From Acidobacteriaceae bacterium (GTDB taxonomy: Bacteria > Acidobacteriota > Terriglobia > Terriglobales > Acidobacteriaceae), in NCBI GenBank assembly GCA_003135315.1, contig PLBD01000494.1:1-15479 (forward strand): a stretch of 15,479 nt of DNA. Direction: 5' to 3'. A program made the position numbers and the translations under genes. The notes under the pieces were generated by a model. The model made no database searches, had not been told where the DNA came from, and saw only the letters and a list, made by a program, of their open reading frames with translations. This document shows positions 8,901-15,479 of the stretch, one piece after another (within the stretch, counting starts at the first letter, position 1; each line of letters opens with the position of its first letter).

Positions 8901-10070
8901 CACGGTGCCACCGCCGGTAACATTGTAAATTGGGCAATCGGGATAAGCGCTCTGCTTGAAGACGAAGCCGCCGCCGGCAGCCACTGCCCCGCTGGTCGGA
9001 CACACATCATTGAAAATGCCAGCCCGTTCTGCATTCGATGGCACAGCCTGATTGAATGGCACAGCCCAGGGCTCGTCCTCGTACCGAAACTCTTCCGACA
9101 GGAAAAAGTAGGTCTTGCTCTTGCTCCGGGGGTAAACGCCCGGTATGTAGAACGGCCCACCGATTGTCCCGCCGAAATTGTTAAGCCTGTCCTTGGGAGC
9201 TGAGCCCGGCGGATCAAAATAGTTGCGGGCATCAAGTACTTCGTTACGGAAGTACTCGTAGAGATTTCCGTGGAAGTCTTTCGTGCCTGATTTGGTCGTG
9301 GCCTGAACGGTGCCTGAGGCCGACTTCCCGTACATCGCGCCATAATTAGAGGTCAGGATTTTGATTTCGGAGAGCGCATCCAGGCTGGGAGTGACGATAA
9401 GTACCGGCTGGCCGTGGAGCAGGTTTATTCCATCATTTAGGACATCGCTTCCGTCTACGTCAAAGCTGTTGTACTCCACACGGCCGCCGTTGACACTGAA
9501 CTTGGCGCTACCCAGCACTCCAGATTTGGCTTCGTCCTGACCGGACTGGTTACTCACACCCGGGGCAAGCGTGATGAGTTGGGTAAAGTTGCGGCCGTTA
9601 AGCCCGAGAGTAACAATTTCCTTTTGCGTGATGGTTCCCGAAACTTCCGCGTTCTCGGTCTCAACCTGGGCAGCCGTGTGCTCCTGGACTGTGACATTGG
9701 TGCTTTCTCCGGCAGGCTCCAGGGAAACATCCAGCGTGAGTTCCTGGGACGAAGTCAGGGCCAGGTTCTCGGAACGAAATACCTTGAATCCGGATGCGGA
9801 TACCTCAAAGTTATAGGTTCCTGTCGGCAGGTTCTTGAGGACGTAGTTACCTTGAGCGTCGGAAGTCGCCGTCAGCTTCGCGCTGCCAGGACCGCTGAGC
9901 GTGATCGTCGCGCCGGTAACGACTGCGCCGGTCTGATCGCTCACCGTACCGGAGATAGAAGCAGGTCGCTCCGGAGGAGCTGCGAAAAGGTACGTGGAGA
10001 AGACGAGGACGAGCACCACGACGAACCGTCTTCGCCCCGCTTCGGCAGATTCCGCCCCTCGCGCCTTCAA
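5991..10070 (-). CDS. Oar-like TonB-dependent outer-membrane receptor with N-terminal carboxypeptidase-regulatory domain
   Basis: This 1359-residue protein has a hydrophobic signal segment (about 16-31). A CarboxypepD_reg-like beta-sandwich follows at about 37-118 (ISGTVSDQTGAVVTGATITL ... GNYVLKNLPTGTYNFEV). A plug-like region spans about 145-265 (LGLNGRNFTQLITLAPGV, NYGAMYGKSASGTVQATTKSG). The rest is a long barrel ending in FNVFNHTQF (1293-1301) and a C-terminal Phe (LGAKFSF), as in outer-membrane barrels. Size and layout match the large Oar-type family of Acidobacteriota and Myxococcota. The substrate is unknown and no clear TonB box is seen. The start is unusual: TTG at 10070 overlaps the TGA of the hydrolase gene, and an in-frame TGA lies four codons upstream, so no earlier start exists. 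Residues about 1103-1165 form a hydrophilic loop with CPDC. Confidence 0.9.
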   Translation of the reverse strand: MKARGAESAEAGRRRFVVVLVLVFSTYLFAAPPERPASISGTVSDQTGAVVTGATITLSGPGSAKLTATSDAQGNYVLKNLPTGTYNFEVSASGFKVFRSENLALTSSQELTLDVSLEPAGESTNVTVQEHTAAQVETENAEVSGTITQKEIVTLGLNGRNFTQLITLAPGVSNQSGQDEAKSGVLGSAKFSVNGGRVEYNSFDVDGSDVLNDGINLLHGQPVLIVTPSLDALSEIKILTSNYGAMYGKSASGTVQATTKSGTKDFHGNLYEYFRNEVLDARNYFDPPGSAPKDRLNNFGGTIGGPFYIPGVYPRSKSKTYFFLSEEFRYEDEPWAVPFNQAVPSNAERAGIFNDVCPTSGAVAAGGGFVFKQSAYPDCPIYNVTGGGTVVGYPGNIVPVTPFATAMLNTGLIPQANSTTGCNSTIGSCYIAIASPPSYSHQDLFRIDQEISQKVKLMFRYIHDSANATIPTPLNGYLYNVGYSQNSFPTIMNYVSDPGVNVVAQLDWAISPTMLNDVSLGYTSEHLNFSAVPGPGVTSLARPSILDAPCTSPDPATGFTTCPMGAIFNNGFGGKIPGIVIGGTNAAYGGNGFAVDTGYTPWEYTNPTYQFRDTLSKSFGRHTVQFGVQAYLAQDNELSAATGANTGDVQGILFYNNVSSPYTTGNAFADFLIGPTNSQGSTQNHSGIQKFEQDSTQFKYYNQYTVVEPYVQDDWRVTPRLTVNMGLRLSLFGLWHEKYNNAYNWSPQAFSQELASTVLVDPKTGHLVSSSNPNNIIPLNVNNLNPAITNGLVQCGVNGVPGGCMQGHVFNPAPRVGFAWDPTGSGKTSIRAGYGIFYEHGTSYEANTGSLIGSAPLVLTMTQYAPAYLECINGGRGANCPAGGAFPINVVEIPNKVQWPYVQQWSMSIERQLSNAFVGTVAYVGSKGTHLAAESQVNQLVPLPTSQNPFAPGQPITSSICNTYNGGSFQVNNATVTSTQPAFVNLLAACYGELPGGVLVDPNSLRQYAPGIGQIFSIQNAANSTYNAFQATVRSTRGPVTLVAAYTYSHSIDDSSDRSDANFVNAYDLAANRASSNFDQRHLLNVGYVIQEPFQRIARLYNSIFYQGACPDCQYQPESDVPDSNSGPAAHGGPHPPQVTGDDTAAQHKNASSGQTASGPGSGPGIVHSIFSGWEFSGVTTFQSGTPFSVINEGSSTIGVLDNAGIANGLVTGSYPDVVGNPNGSPPQGASNSQSFGPVLGNPAAFVAPQGLTFGDAGRNSMNNPHRTNFDMSLLKTFRVWGERTLQFRVDAFNVFNHTQFEIFDPIRGNTGNNTISCYGSASTGYSAGSANCLTGSSFLHPVDAHRPRTLQLGAKFSF

Positions 10071-11125
10071 TGCACACTCTCATTCTGAGCATTGCCTGCT
10101 GCCCCTGCTCGTGCACTCTCCGGGTGAGGCGCGGGAGGTCGAAGTTGGTCCTTAATCCACTCGAAGGCGCGGCCGGCACTCAACACGGCGTGCTGCTGGC
10201 GCTTGGTGTTATACACGACAACCTGATCGGAAGCGGGCGCAGCAGCCTTCAGCCGTTCAGCCACCGCCGCCGGCGTGATGGTGTCGTCCAGTACAAATTG
10301 AAGGCGCACATTCTTAGCCTGCACGCGCGCCAGCACGAGCACCGGATCGAACGGCGCGACACTGCCGAGAAACTTGGGCGTTAAATAGGTCGCACGCTCC
10401 GTCTCCGGAACCAAGGACGACTTCGCCAGCCACGTTGGCCAGTCTCCCCAAGGTTGCAGGGCGTCGACGGCACGAATCTGGGGCTCAACCGAGGCCGCCA
10501 GGATGGCGATAGTCCCTCCCGATCCCTGCCCAAACATGCCAACGTGAGTCATGTCGATATCGCCGCGCTCAGCCAGGTAGCGGAGAATCATTTGCACGTC
10601 GTGGACCGACTCGGTAAGACTCTCTGGTAACTCGCTGACAAACCATTCCCGCATGGGACGATCGTGATAGCGCTGTCCGGTGAGCGCCGACACAAAGCCG
10701 ATGGCGGCATAGCCATCGGCAGTCACCCGCTTACAGTACTCATTGTCCCGGAATCTGTCCGACTCCGACGGATAGCTATAGAGGTACAAGACTGCGGGAA
10801 CCTTGGCGGGAGTGTTACCGCGAGGCTTGATAATATACAAGTCAATTGGGTCTCCGGTTCTCCACTCAACTCGAAGAAGTTCACGCGTGAATTCCGGATA
10901 GGTGTCCTTTTCGCCAGCCAAAGGGCTGGCCGGGTGAAGGTTGCTCGGGCTTACCGACAAAGAGCCCATGTCTTCGTTGCCGTAAATCGATGGCGGAGGT
11001 TTGCTAAAGTCAATGGCCGGAGCTGGCGAAGCAGGTGCGCTGCTCGTCTTTTGCTGCGCCGGAAGTATAGCTACGCTAATCAGACTCCAGATGATCGGGA
11101 GCAATATACAGGTTGGCCTACTCAT
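10067..11125 (-). CDS. Secreted alpha/beta-hydrolase-fold protein with atypical nucleophile elbow
   Basis: With the ATG at 11125 this is a 352-residue protein with a signal peptide (CILLPIIWSLISVAILPAQQ). An upstream TTG at 11191 would add 22 residues and bury the signal, so it is less likely. GGAG precedes the chosen ATG by about 10 bases. The fold shows as VPAVLYLYSYP, then CKRVTADGYAAIGFVSALTG, then HVGMFGQGSGGTIAILAAS, then FVLDDTITP (Asp280/281) and KRQQHAVLSAG (His312). The likely reaction is ester or similar hydrolysis, the class containing acetyl-xylan esterases and dienelactone hydrolases. The elbow reads GQGSGG, with Ser202 one place later than in canonical GHSMGG. Activity is therefore not certain. 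The stop overlaps the TTG of the receptor gene (TTGA), showing tight coupling with it. Confidence 0.8.
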   Translation of the reverse strand: MSRPTCILLPIIWSLISVAILPAQQKTSSAPASPAPAIDFSKPPPSIYGNEDMGSLSVSPSNLHPASPLAGEKDTYPEFTRELLRVEWRTGDPIDLYIIKPRGNTPAKVPAVLYLYSYPSESDRFRDNEYCKRVTADGYAAIGFVSALTGQRYHDRPMREWFVSELPESLTESVHDVQMILRYLAERGDIDMTHVGMFGQGSGGTIAILAASVEPQIRAVDALQPWGDWPTWLAKSSLVPETERATYLTPKFLGSVAPFDPVLVLARVQAKNVRLQFVLDDTITPAAVAERLKAAAPASDQVVVYNTKRQQHAVLSAGRAFEWIKDQLRPPAPHPESARAGAAGNAQNESVH

Positions 11126-11246
11126 AATGTACTGACTCCGATACACCTTATCCGCCGCATAGTTCGGCCGGGCGGGCGATTGATAGCACAAAACCTTGTT
11201 AAACCGACACCAGAGCTACAAACGGCCGCCCCCCGCTGCGATTGCA

Positions 11247-11272
11247 CCAGGTTCAGTGAGGGAAGAACCTGG
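11247..11272 (-). terminator. Hairpin spanning the stop codon of the secreted beta-rich protein gene
   Basis: CCAGGTTC (11247-11254) and GAACCTGG (11265-11272) form a perfect 8-base-pair stem with a 10-base loop. The stop codon (11253-11255) lies inside the hairpin. There is no T-run after it, so it may act as a weak terminator or an mRNA 3'-end barrier rather than a classical terminator. Confidence 0.35.
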
Positions 11273-12107
11273 GTTCGAACTTTGACGGAGCGACGGGAAC
11301 ATTTGGGGCAGTATTGTTGATGAAGTTCGCGTCTGCCACAATGCCGCCCGCAGGCCCGAGAAATGCAAAGCTGGCATAACCCTGATGGTTGGCCGGCACC
11401 AGAAGACCAAGCGAAGCAATCCCGTTTGCCGCCACAATCCTGGTTACCTGCTGTCCCGGGGCCAGCGAGAAGGAACTGGTGTATGTCGTATCACCGGCAG
11501 TGACGTCCGTTACGGTCAGTTCACCACTCAGTGTCGCGGCCGTGACGTTGGTGAAATCGTATTGCATGGCCAGAGTGGAGTATGTGCTCCAGTTTGCGTT
11601 CCACAGCGTCGTATCGGTAACACGAATGTAATACTGATATAAGTTGCCGGACAAATCCAGGCTGCTCGCCACAAGCGTGAAGTCGTGGCCGTTCTGAAAG
11701 CGCCACGAGATTCTGTCGCCGAAGCTGTTACTCAGCTCGGGGTCGACCTGCGCGAAGTCGCTGGTCGAGACCGTGGAACAGCTTGTACCTAGCGCCAACC
11801 CCAGTTGCGCGCTTCCGGTCACGGGATTTTGAGAGGTAGGAGCCCACATCTCGGCGCTGTAGGAATGGCCTGCCTTGGCGTGCACAAGATAGTAGTTTGG
11901 CCCAGTGCCTCCCGTTCCGGTGCTCACATAGTCCTGAGCTGATGACCCGTCCGTCGGCAAAATGGGATCGTCGACGCAAGGCTCCGATGGAGGTCTGTGC
12001 GCCTTTAACGGCAGGACTCTGGTGTCTTTATTATCGGCCTTTGCCTGACCAACCGCGCTCGCACTTATCAGCAACAAACAAAACGCCACAAGAATCTTCG
12101 CTCTCAC
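11253..12107 (-). CDS. Secreted beta-rich protein, unknown function
   Basis: I do not recognise a named family. A GTG at 12107 is chosen because AAGGGAG sits 7 bases before it and because a compact signal peptide follows at once (VRAKILVAFCLLLISASAVGQA). The TTG at 12164 would add 19 residues with no good ribosome site. The product has 284 residues. The first half has two Cys (EPCVDDP and GTSCST) and the segment NYYLVHAKAGHSYSAEMWAP, which recalls a PPC-like beta-sandwich. The second half (SGELTVTDVTAGDTTYTSSFSLAPG ... IVADANFINN) looks like a second beta-sandwich. No catalytic motif is seen. It lies downstream of the PstS-like gene on the same strand, with a hairpin between, and 127 bases upstream of the hydrolase gene. 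Confidence 0.72.
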   Translation of the reverse strand: MRAKILVAFCLLLISASAVGQAKADNKDTRVLPLKAHRPPSEPCVDDPILPTDGSSAQDYVSTGTGGTGPNYYLVHAKAGHSYSAEMWAPTSQNPVTGSAQLGLALGTSCSTVSTSDFAQVDPELSNSFGDRISWRFQNGHDFTLVASSLDLSGNLYQYYIRVTDTTLWNANWSTYSTLAMQYDFTNVTAATLSGELTVTDVTAGDTTYTSSFSLAPGQQVTRIVAANGIASLGLLVPANHQGYASFAFLGPAGGIVADANFINNTAPNVPVAPSKFEPRFFPH

Positions 12108-12251
12108 AGGTGGCTCCCTTTGACTTAGTTTTATTAAAGGCAATTCCCTTAAGCAGCATTGCAACTAACTTCCGTTTACAACCAGGTGTGCCCTGCCAAA
12201 CCGCTCCGGGGTATAGAAACCGTCCACTACCCGCCGCTGAGCGACTGACGA

Positions 12252-12286
12252 AGAGGTGGCCAGACGTGGCACGGCTGGCCACCTCT
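12252..12286 (-). terminator. Strong hairpin after the PstS-like gene
   Basis: AGAGGTGGCCAG (12252-12263) and CTGGCCACCTCT (12275-12286) make a perfect 12-base-pair GC-rich stem around an 11-base loop. It lies 33-67 bases after the stop of the PstS-like gene. No T-run follows on the minus strand, so it could be a non-classical terminator, an RNA-stabilising element or a copy of a dispersed palindromic repeat. Confidence 0.55.
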
Positions 12287-12318
12287 CGTTGAGACAGGGC
12301 TGCCTATAGAGCGTCTAT

Positions 12319-13872
12319 CTACTCTAGTTGTCCAAGGATTTCCGTGCCCGTGTCGGCATAGTAATCTTTGTCAGCTTGAATGTTATAGATGGCTCCGCCC
12401 ATATCGCCGCCAGCTTCCGGTATGCCGGTAATGATCCCGTTCGCACCAGTCACGCCGGACTGGTTGAAGTGGGACCGGAAGACCGTCAGGTTAGTGATAG
12501 GGAGAAAATCCGGGATCTGTGTTGATTCCGTGATTGCCGCCTGATAGAGCGAATAAATCCCGCTTGGGATGGGTGACACGGTCACGATTCGCAGGACCGA
12601 CCAGATGGGATAGGTCCCGTTCTTAATATTGGGGAAGGTCAGAGCTCCCACGCAGGGCGGGGTGGGGCACTGCGGCAAGGTGCCAGTGACGTATTGCGAA
12701 CGGATGGGGTCAATGCCGTCCACGGTTACGTACTTGACGGTGCTGACCACCGGGGCGAAGTTGCCAAAGCCCCAGAAAGAATAACCCAGGCTGTCAGTTA
12801 TGGCGCCCAGTTCCTTGATCATTTCGCCGGTACCGATCACTCGCTGCCGGGTTCCGCCGGAAGCGTAGGTCTGGTTAAGCGGGTTGTCCCCAGGAGGCGT
12901 TACGTTGTTTTCCTGCGAGCTGCCGACTTCCAGGCTGCGGGTCACGTCCCACTCCATGGTGTTGTAGGTACCAGATATAGGTTCACGCAAGAGCGTATGC
13001 AGGGGGTACGACGCGAGGCCGTTGTAGTTAAAGAGGTCGCGGGTACGGGACAGGTTCCCATTCTGCGCCCACGCCAGTACGAACCGAGGAACGTTGGTGA
13101 AAATCAGGGTACCAAGGTGTCCAAGTCCCGCATCCGTTTTGTTGACAGCCACGACTACTGGGCTGGCGCCAACGTCGGAGGTCGTATAGGTAAACGTGAT
13201 CGGCTGACCCGAGATTGGGTCGTTGCCGCTGAGTGCAAACTGAACCGGAACGGCGCTCTTGCTGCTGAACGCGCTTAGAATCGGCTGGCCAATGGGCGGC
13301 GGTCCATAGCCCAGGCCGGAGCGGTTATTAGTCAATGGGGCAAGGGCGCGATTGGTGGCGAATAAAGCATCTTCCGGCCGGATGTCGGTCATGCCGGCGT
13401 TAAAGGCTGCTCCCGTCAGGGCGGTGTAGACAGCGTTGGGCAGGGGCACGTCCGCACCAAACGGAGAGGGAACCAGGTTATCACCTGACGATCCGTTGTC
13501 CGAGCTTGCCAGTACGTTCGTAGCCGTTGGTACCGCGAAAAACGCACGGACGCCAACTCCGGAATCCACGCTGAGGTATGCGCAGATCGTGGTCGGATTG
13601 TTGTCGTTGTCCCAGACCACCCAGATATTTCCTTTATTGTCGGGAATCTGGGAGCTGCGGCTGTCATGCACGGCGGCGCCATTGGTCTTGGTCCAATTTC
13701 GCGTACCGCAGACCGGCGGGTTGGTCAACTCAGCAGCGAATGCCCATGTATTGAACTGGGCAGATGACCCAGCGCCATTAAATAAAATGGTCGGCTGGGC
13801 GTACGAGTTTGAGGCAAGCAGCACAATCGCACAGAGCGACAGGCTGGCGACAATAAACTTCGACTTTGCCAT
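12319..13872 (-). CDS. Secreted PstS-like substrate-binding-fold protein
   Basis: With the ATG at 13872 the product has 517 residues. The signal peptide runs to about Ala25 (SNSYA/QP). An ATG at 13890 is rejected because the ribosome site GGAAGGA lies inside that extension, 5 bases before 13872. Several motifs resemble phosphate-binding PstS-type proteins: ILFNGAGSSAQF (29-40), YLSVDSGVGVRAFF (99-112), LREPISGTYNTMEW (295-308, compare R-x-x-SGT) and RVIGTGEMIKELGAITDSLGYSFW (344-367). It is longer than usual PstS (~350 residues), with extra loops and a Cys-containing CPTPPC segment. No ABC transporter permease or ATPase is in the window, so it is an orphan. It could bind phosphate or another oxyanion or ligand, or only share the fold. 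The similarity is judged by eye. Confidence 0.72.
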   Translation of the reverse strand: MAKSKFIVASLSLCAIVLLASNSYAQPTILFNGAGSSAQFNTWAFAAELTNPPVCGTRNWTKTNGAAVHDSRSSQIPDNKGNIWVVWDNDNNPTTICAYLSVDSGVGVRAFFAVPTATNVLASSDNGSSGDNLVPSPFGADVPLPNAVYTALTGAAFNAGMTDIRPEDALFATNRALAPLTNNRSGLGYGPPPIGQPILSAFSSKSAVPVQFALSGNDPISGQPITFTYTTSDVGASPVVVAVNKTDAGLGHLGTLIFTNVPRFVLAWAQNGNLSRTRDLFNYNGLASYPLHTLLREPISGTYNTMEWDVTRSLEVGSSQENNVTPPGDNPLNQTYASGGTRQRVIGTGEMIKELGAITDSLGYSFWGFGNFAPVVSTVKYVTVDGIDPIRSQYVTGTLPQCPTPPCVGALTFPNIKNGTYPIWSVLRIVTVSPIPSGIYSLYQAAITESTQIPDFLPITNLTVFRSHFNQSGVTGANGIITGIPEAGGDMGGAIYNIQADKDYYADTGTEILGQLE

Positions 13873-13894
13873 CGATATCCTTCCTTTCATCTAT

Positions 13895-14218
13895 CTATCG
13901 AGAGGATGCAGTTAGTGATTGGCCGCCGGGGGCTGTCGTGGGGCAGCTACCGACAACTGTAGGTGCAGAAGCGCGTCGTCGTTCGGCAGCAAGTATCGAT
14001 GGAATATGTGACGATTTAATGACGTGAATGTTAATTTCTTGCTCCAAGACCAGAATGTAGGGGCCGGAGCGCTTCGGCGCTGTTACGAATGAGTTATCTA
14101 TCAATACCTCATTAGCATCAACGCTATCTTTCGTAAGACCTGCGACTATCAAGAATTCATTCAGCATTGACAGTACGTTTACATTCTCGTCATACGTTGT
14201 GGCATTTAATACGCGCAT
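13895..14218 (-). CDS. Possible small protein upstream of the PstS-like gene
   Basis: An ATG at 14218 opens 107 codons ending at TAG 13895, 22 bases before the PstS-like start and on the same strand. The DNA is more AT-rich than the surrounding genes, so an open frame this long is less expected by chance. The predicted product begins MRVLNATTYDENVNVLSMLN and ends in a Ser/Thr/Pro-rich tail, with no signal peptide or known motif. Against it, there is no clear ribosome site, the same stretch holds a likely promoter for the divergent gene, and the frame continues as an antisense shadow of that gene to 14623. Coding status is doubtful. Confidence 0.27.
   Translation of the reverse strand: MRVLNATTYDENVNVLSMLNEFLIVAGLTKDSVDANEVLIDNSFVTAPKRSGPYILVLEQEINIHVIKSSHIPSILAAERRRASAPTVVGSCPTTAPGGQSLTASSR
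14068..14081 (+). other. C(UUCG)G tetraloop hairpin
   Basis: AGCGC, TTCG and GCGCT form a 5-base-pair stem closed by a C(UUCG)G tetraloop when read as plus-strand RNA, an exceptionally stable loop type. It lies 145 bases before the SBBP start and upstream of the predicted promoter. It is not followed by a T-run. Confidence 0.35.
14167..14196 (+). promoter_or_regulatory. Sigma70-like promoter for the SBBP gene
   Basis: A perfect TTGACA (14167-14172) is followed after 18 bases by CATACG (14191-14196), which matches the -10 consensus at 3 of 6 places. Transcription would start near 14203, giving a leader of about 23 bases. The weak -10 suggests low or activated expression. Confidence 0.4.
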
Positions 14219-14225
14219 AACCCAT

Positions 14226-15479
14226 ATGCGGTCACACTCTAGACGCCCTCTACCGGGGGCCGGGTTCTTTGTACCCGGTCGGCTGCAATATCTTTGGCTT
14301 CTAATAGCTATCGGACTCACCACCATCGCGCTCTCGAGGGCCGTAGCGGCACAGTCAGCTGAGGGCCATGGCCGGCAGAGCAGCTCGAGTTCTGCTACTT
14401 CAGCTCTGAAGTCGCGCGCCGCCATAAATTTGGCCGGGCTCCCGCTCGGATTTGAGCTGAACAAGGGCCAGATGGACCCCGCTGTGAAATACGCCGCCCG
14501 GGCAAACCAGTACACGCTCTTCCTCACCTCATCGGGCGCCGTGTTTGCGTTGCCGAAGAGCGTGGACCTGCCCACCAGTCTGAAATCCATAGCCCAGCAG
14601 GGTGCAGCACGGCAGGTGCGCAAGCCGTCTGTCTGGACCTCGATTGGAATGCGATTGGTTGGCGCTAGCCCAACTCAGGTAATCTCGGCAAGCGACCAAC
14701 TCCCCGGTGTAAAGAACTACTTCGTGGGGCGCGATAATACAAAGTGGGCAAGGGGAGTGCCGCTCTACTCAAGGGTTGAATCGCGCAATGTTTATCCCGG
14801 AATCGACCTTGCATTTCGCGGCATAGGGAAAGAGCTTGAGTTCGACTTCCTGGTCAGTCCCGGGGCTAACCCTCGGCGAATCAATATGGCTTTCGATGGA
14901 GCTCAGCATGTCAAGCTTGAGGCTTCAGGGGACTTGGTGGTGTCGTCTACGGCTGGCGATTTGCAGATACACCAGCCTGTGGCTTATCAAGAAGCAAACG
15001 ATGGTAAGCGGACGTTGGTCAACACGCGGTTTATACAGCGGAAAGATGGAAGCATTCGACTGGCGCTAGGTTCGTATGACCGTCGCCGCCAACTCATCAT
15101 TGATCCCGCTGTAACGTATGCCACCTATCTGGGAGGTACTGCCCAGGATGAAGGCCTTGGAGTAGCGACTGACGGCGCTGGGAACACCTACGTTACAGGC
15201 GGCACCAACTCACCAGACTTCCCCAACACCGGCGGGGGCCTTGGCTATTCGGGGGGTCTGGACGCATTCGTAACCGCGTTTAACTCAAGCGGTCAATTTA
15301 TGTTTTCCACTCTTTTCGGCGGCAGTGGCGACGACGTTGGGACGAGTATTGCAGTGAACCCCGTTGGCTTTAACCCGGGAATCTTTGTTACTGGGTACAC
15401 TACTTCCCCTGATTTCCCAGCCTTTGTTAACCAGATCTCTCTGGCCGGGACCCAGAACGCCTTCGTTTGTATATTGGAC
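14226..15479 (+). CDS. SBBP-repeat beta-propeller surface protein, partial at 3' end
   Basis: An ATG at 14226 opens 418 codons that run off the window. A signal or anchor segment lies at about 21-42 (LQYLWLLIAIGLTTIALS ... AVAA). Residues about 66-295 match the N-terminal domain typical of these proteins (DUF7948): LPLGFELNKGQMDPAVKYAA, YTLFLTSSGAVFAL, GVKNYFVGRD and VYPGIDLAFRGIGKELEFDF. SBBP repeats begin at about 296, with TYATYLGGTAQDEGLGVATD, GNTYVTGGTNSPDFP, then STLFGGSGDDVGTSIAV and IFVTGYTTSPDFP. Such proteins are large secreted or surface propellers of unknown ligand, abundant in Acidobacteriota. The frame is open back to 14061, but 14226 is the first ATG and gives the signal peptide. 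No ribosome site is visible before it. CCGGGT (14260-14265) can pair with ACCCGG (14273-14278) early in the message and might affect initiation. Confidence 0.88.
   Translation, partial: MRSHSRRPLPGAGFFVPGRLQYLWLLIAIGLTTIALSRAVAAQSAEGHGRQSSSSSATSALKSRAAINLAGLPLGFELNKGQMDPAVKYAARANQYTLFLTSSGAVFALPKSVDLPTSLKSIAQQGAARQVRKPSVWTSIGMRLVGASPTQVISASDQLPGVKNYFVGRDNTKWARGVPLYSRVESRNVYPGIDLAFRGIGKELEFDFLVSPGANPRRINMAFDGAQHVKLEASGDLVVSSTAGDLQIHQPVAYQEANDGKRTLVNTRFIQRKDGSIRLALGSYDRRRQLIIDPAVTYATYLGGTAQDEGLGVATDGAGNTYVTGGTNSPDFPNTGGGLGYSGGLDAFVTAFNSSGQFMFSTLFGGSGDDVGTSIAVNPVGFNPGIFVTGYTTSPDFPAFVNQISLAGTQNAFVCILD

Larger units (their letters stand above)
13873..14225. other. Divergent intergenic region
   Basis: These 353 bases separate the PstS-like gene (minus) from the SBBP gene (plus). 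They are more AT-rich than their surroundings. They hold the doubtful 107-codon ORF, a TTGACA-type promoter facing right, and a hairpin with AGCGC (14068-14072), loop TTCG and GCGCT (14077-14081). No promoter for the PstS-like gene could be picked with confidence. Confidence 0.65.

Noticed and set aside
11126..11191. TTG start at 11191 for the hydrolase
   Set aside because: It puts 22 polar residues ahead of a normal signal peptide and has no better ribosome site than the ATG at 11125.
14219..14623. Extension of the minus-strand frame to 14623
   Set aside because: This part is antisense to the N-terminal coding region of the SBBP gene, whose motifs are clear.

Overview
The window most resembles a chromosomal segment of an Acidobacteriota bacterium (Terriglobia-like). 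The base composition is moderately GC-rich. The genes are dominated by large secreted proteins typical of that phylum: an Oar-like TonB-dependent receptor with an N-terminal carboxypeptidase-regulatory domain, YVTN and SBBP propeller proteins, and a secreted protein with PCRLVDTR-type modules. The taxonomic call is inference from gene content; there is no rRNA or other marker gene here. No tRNA, CRISPR array, transposase, integrase or phage gene was seen.

Layout. (1) 1-787, minus: 5' part of an ECF42-like sigma factor with a C-terminal extension, cut by the window edge. (2) 1003-2003, plus: a two-gene unit for a secreted multi-cysteine rhodanese and a membrane-anchored TlpA/ResA-like thioredoxin, sharing one base (TAATG). 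(3) 2080-4332, minus: a secreted protein with eight YVTN blades followed by three ~110-130-residue PCRLVDTR modules. It has a good sigma70-like promoter at 4435-4462 and an array of CGTTAC sites further upstream. (4) 4644-11125, minus: a tight three-gene unit of secreted alpha/beta hydrolase, Oar-like outer-membrane receptor (TTG start overlapping the hydrolase stop) and putative lipoprotein. (5) 11253-12107 and 12319-13872, minus: an unknown secreted beta-rich protein and a secreted PstS-like substrate-binding-fold protein, separated by a strong hairpin. (6) 13873-14225: a divergent intergenic region that may hold a 107-codon ORF. (7) 14226 to the window end, plus: 5' part of an SBBP-repeat protein with its N-terminal domain, preceded by a perfect TTGACA -35 element.

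How they may work together. Nearly every product carries an export signal, so this is a cell-envelope neighbourhood. The most system-like unit is hydrolase, outer-membrane receptor and lipoprotein, where translational coupling suggests a shared task such as processing and taking up an unknown extracellular substrate. The rhodanese/thioredoxin pair looks like a periplasmic thiol or sulfur-handling module. No unit shows proof of a wholly new system. The coupled operon, the unusual active-site loops and the repeat-type operator are the points best worth testing.
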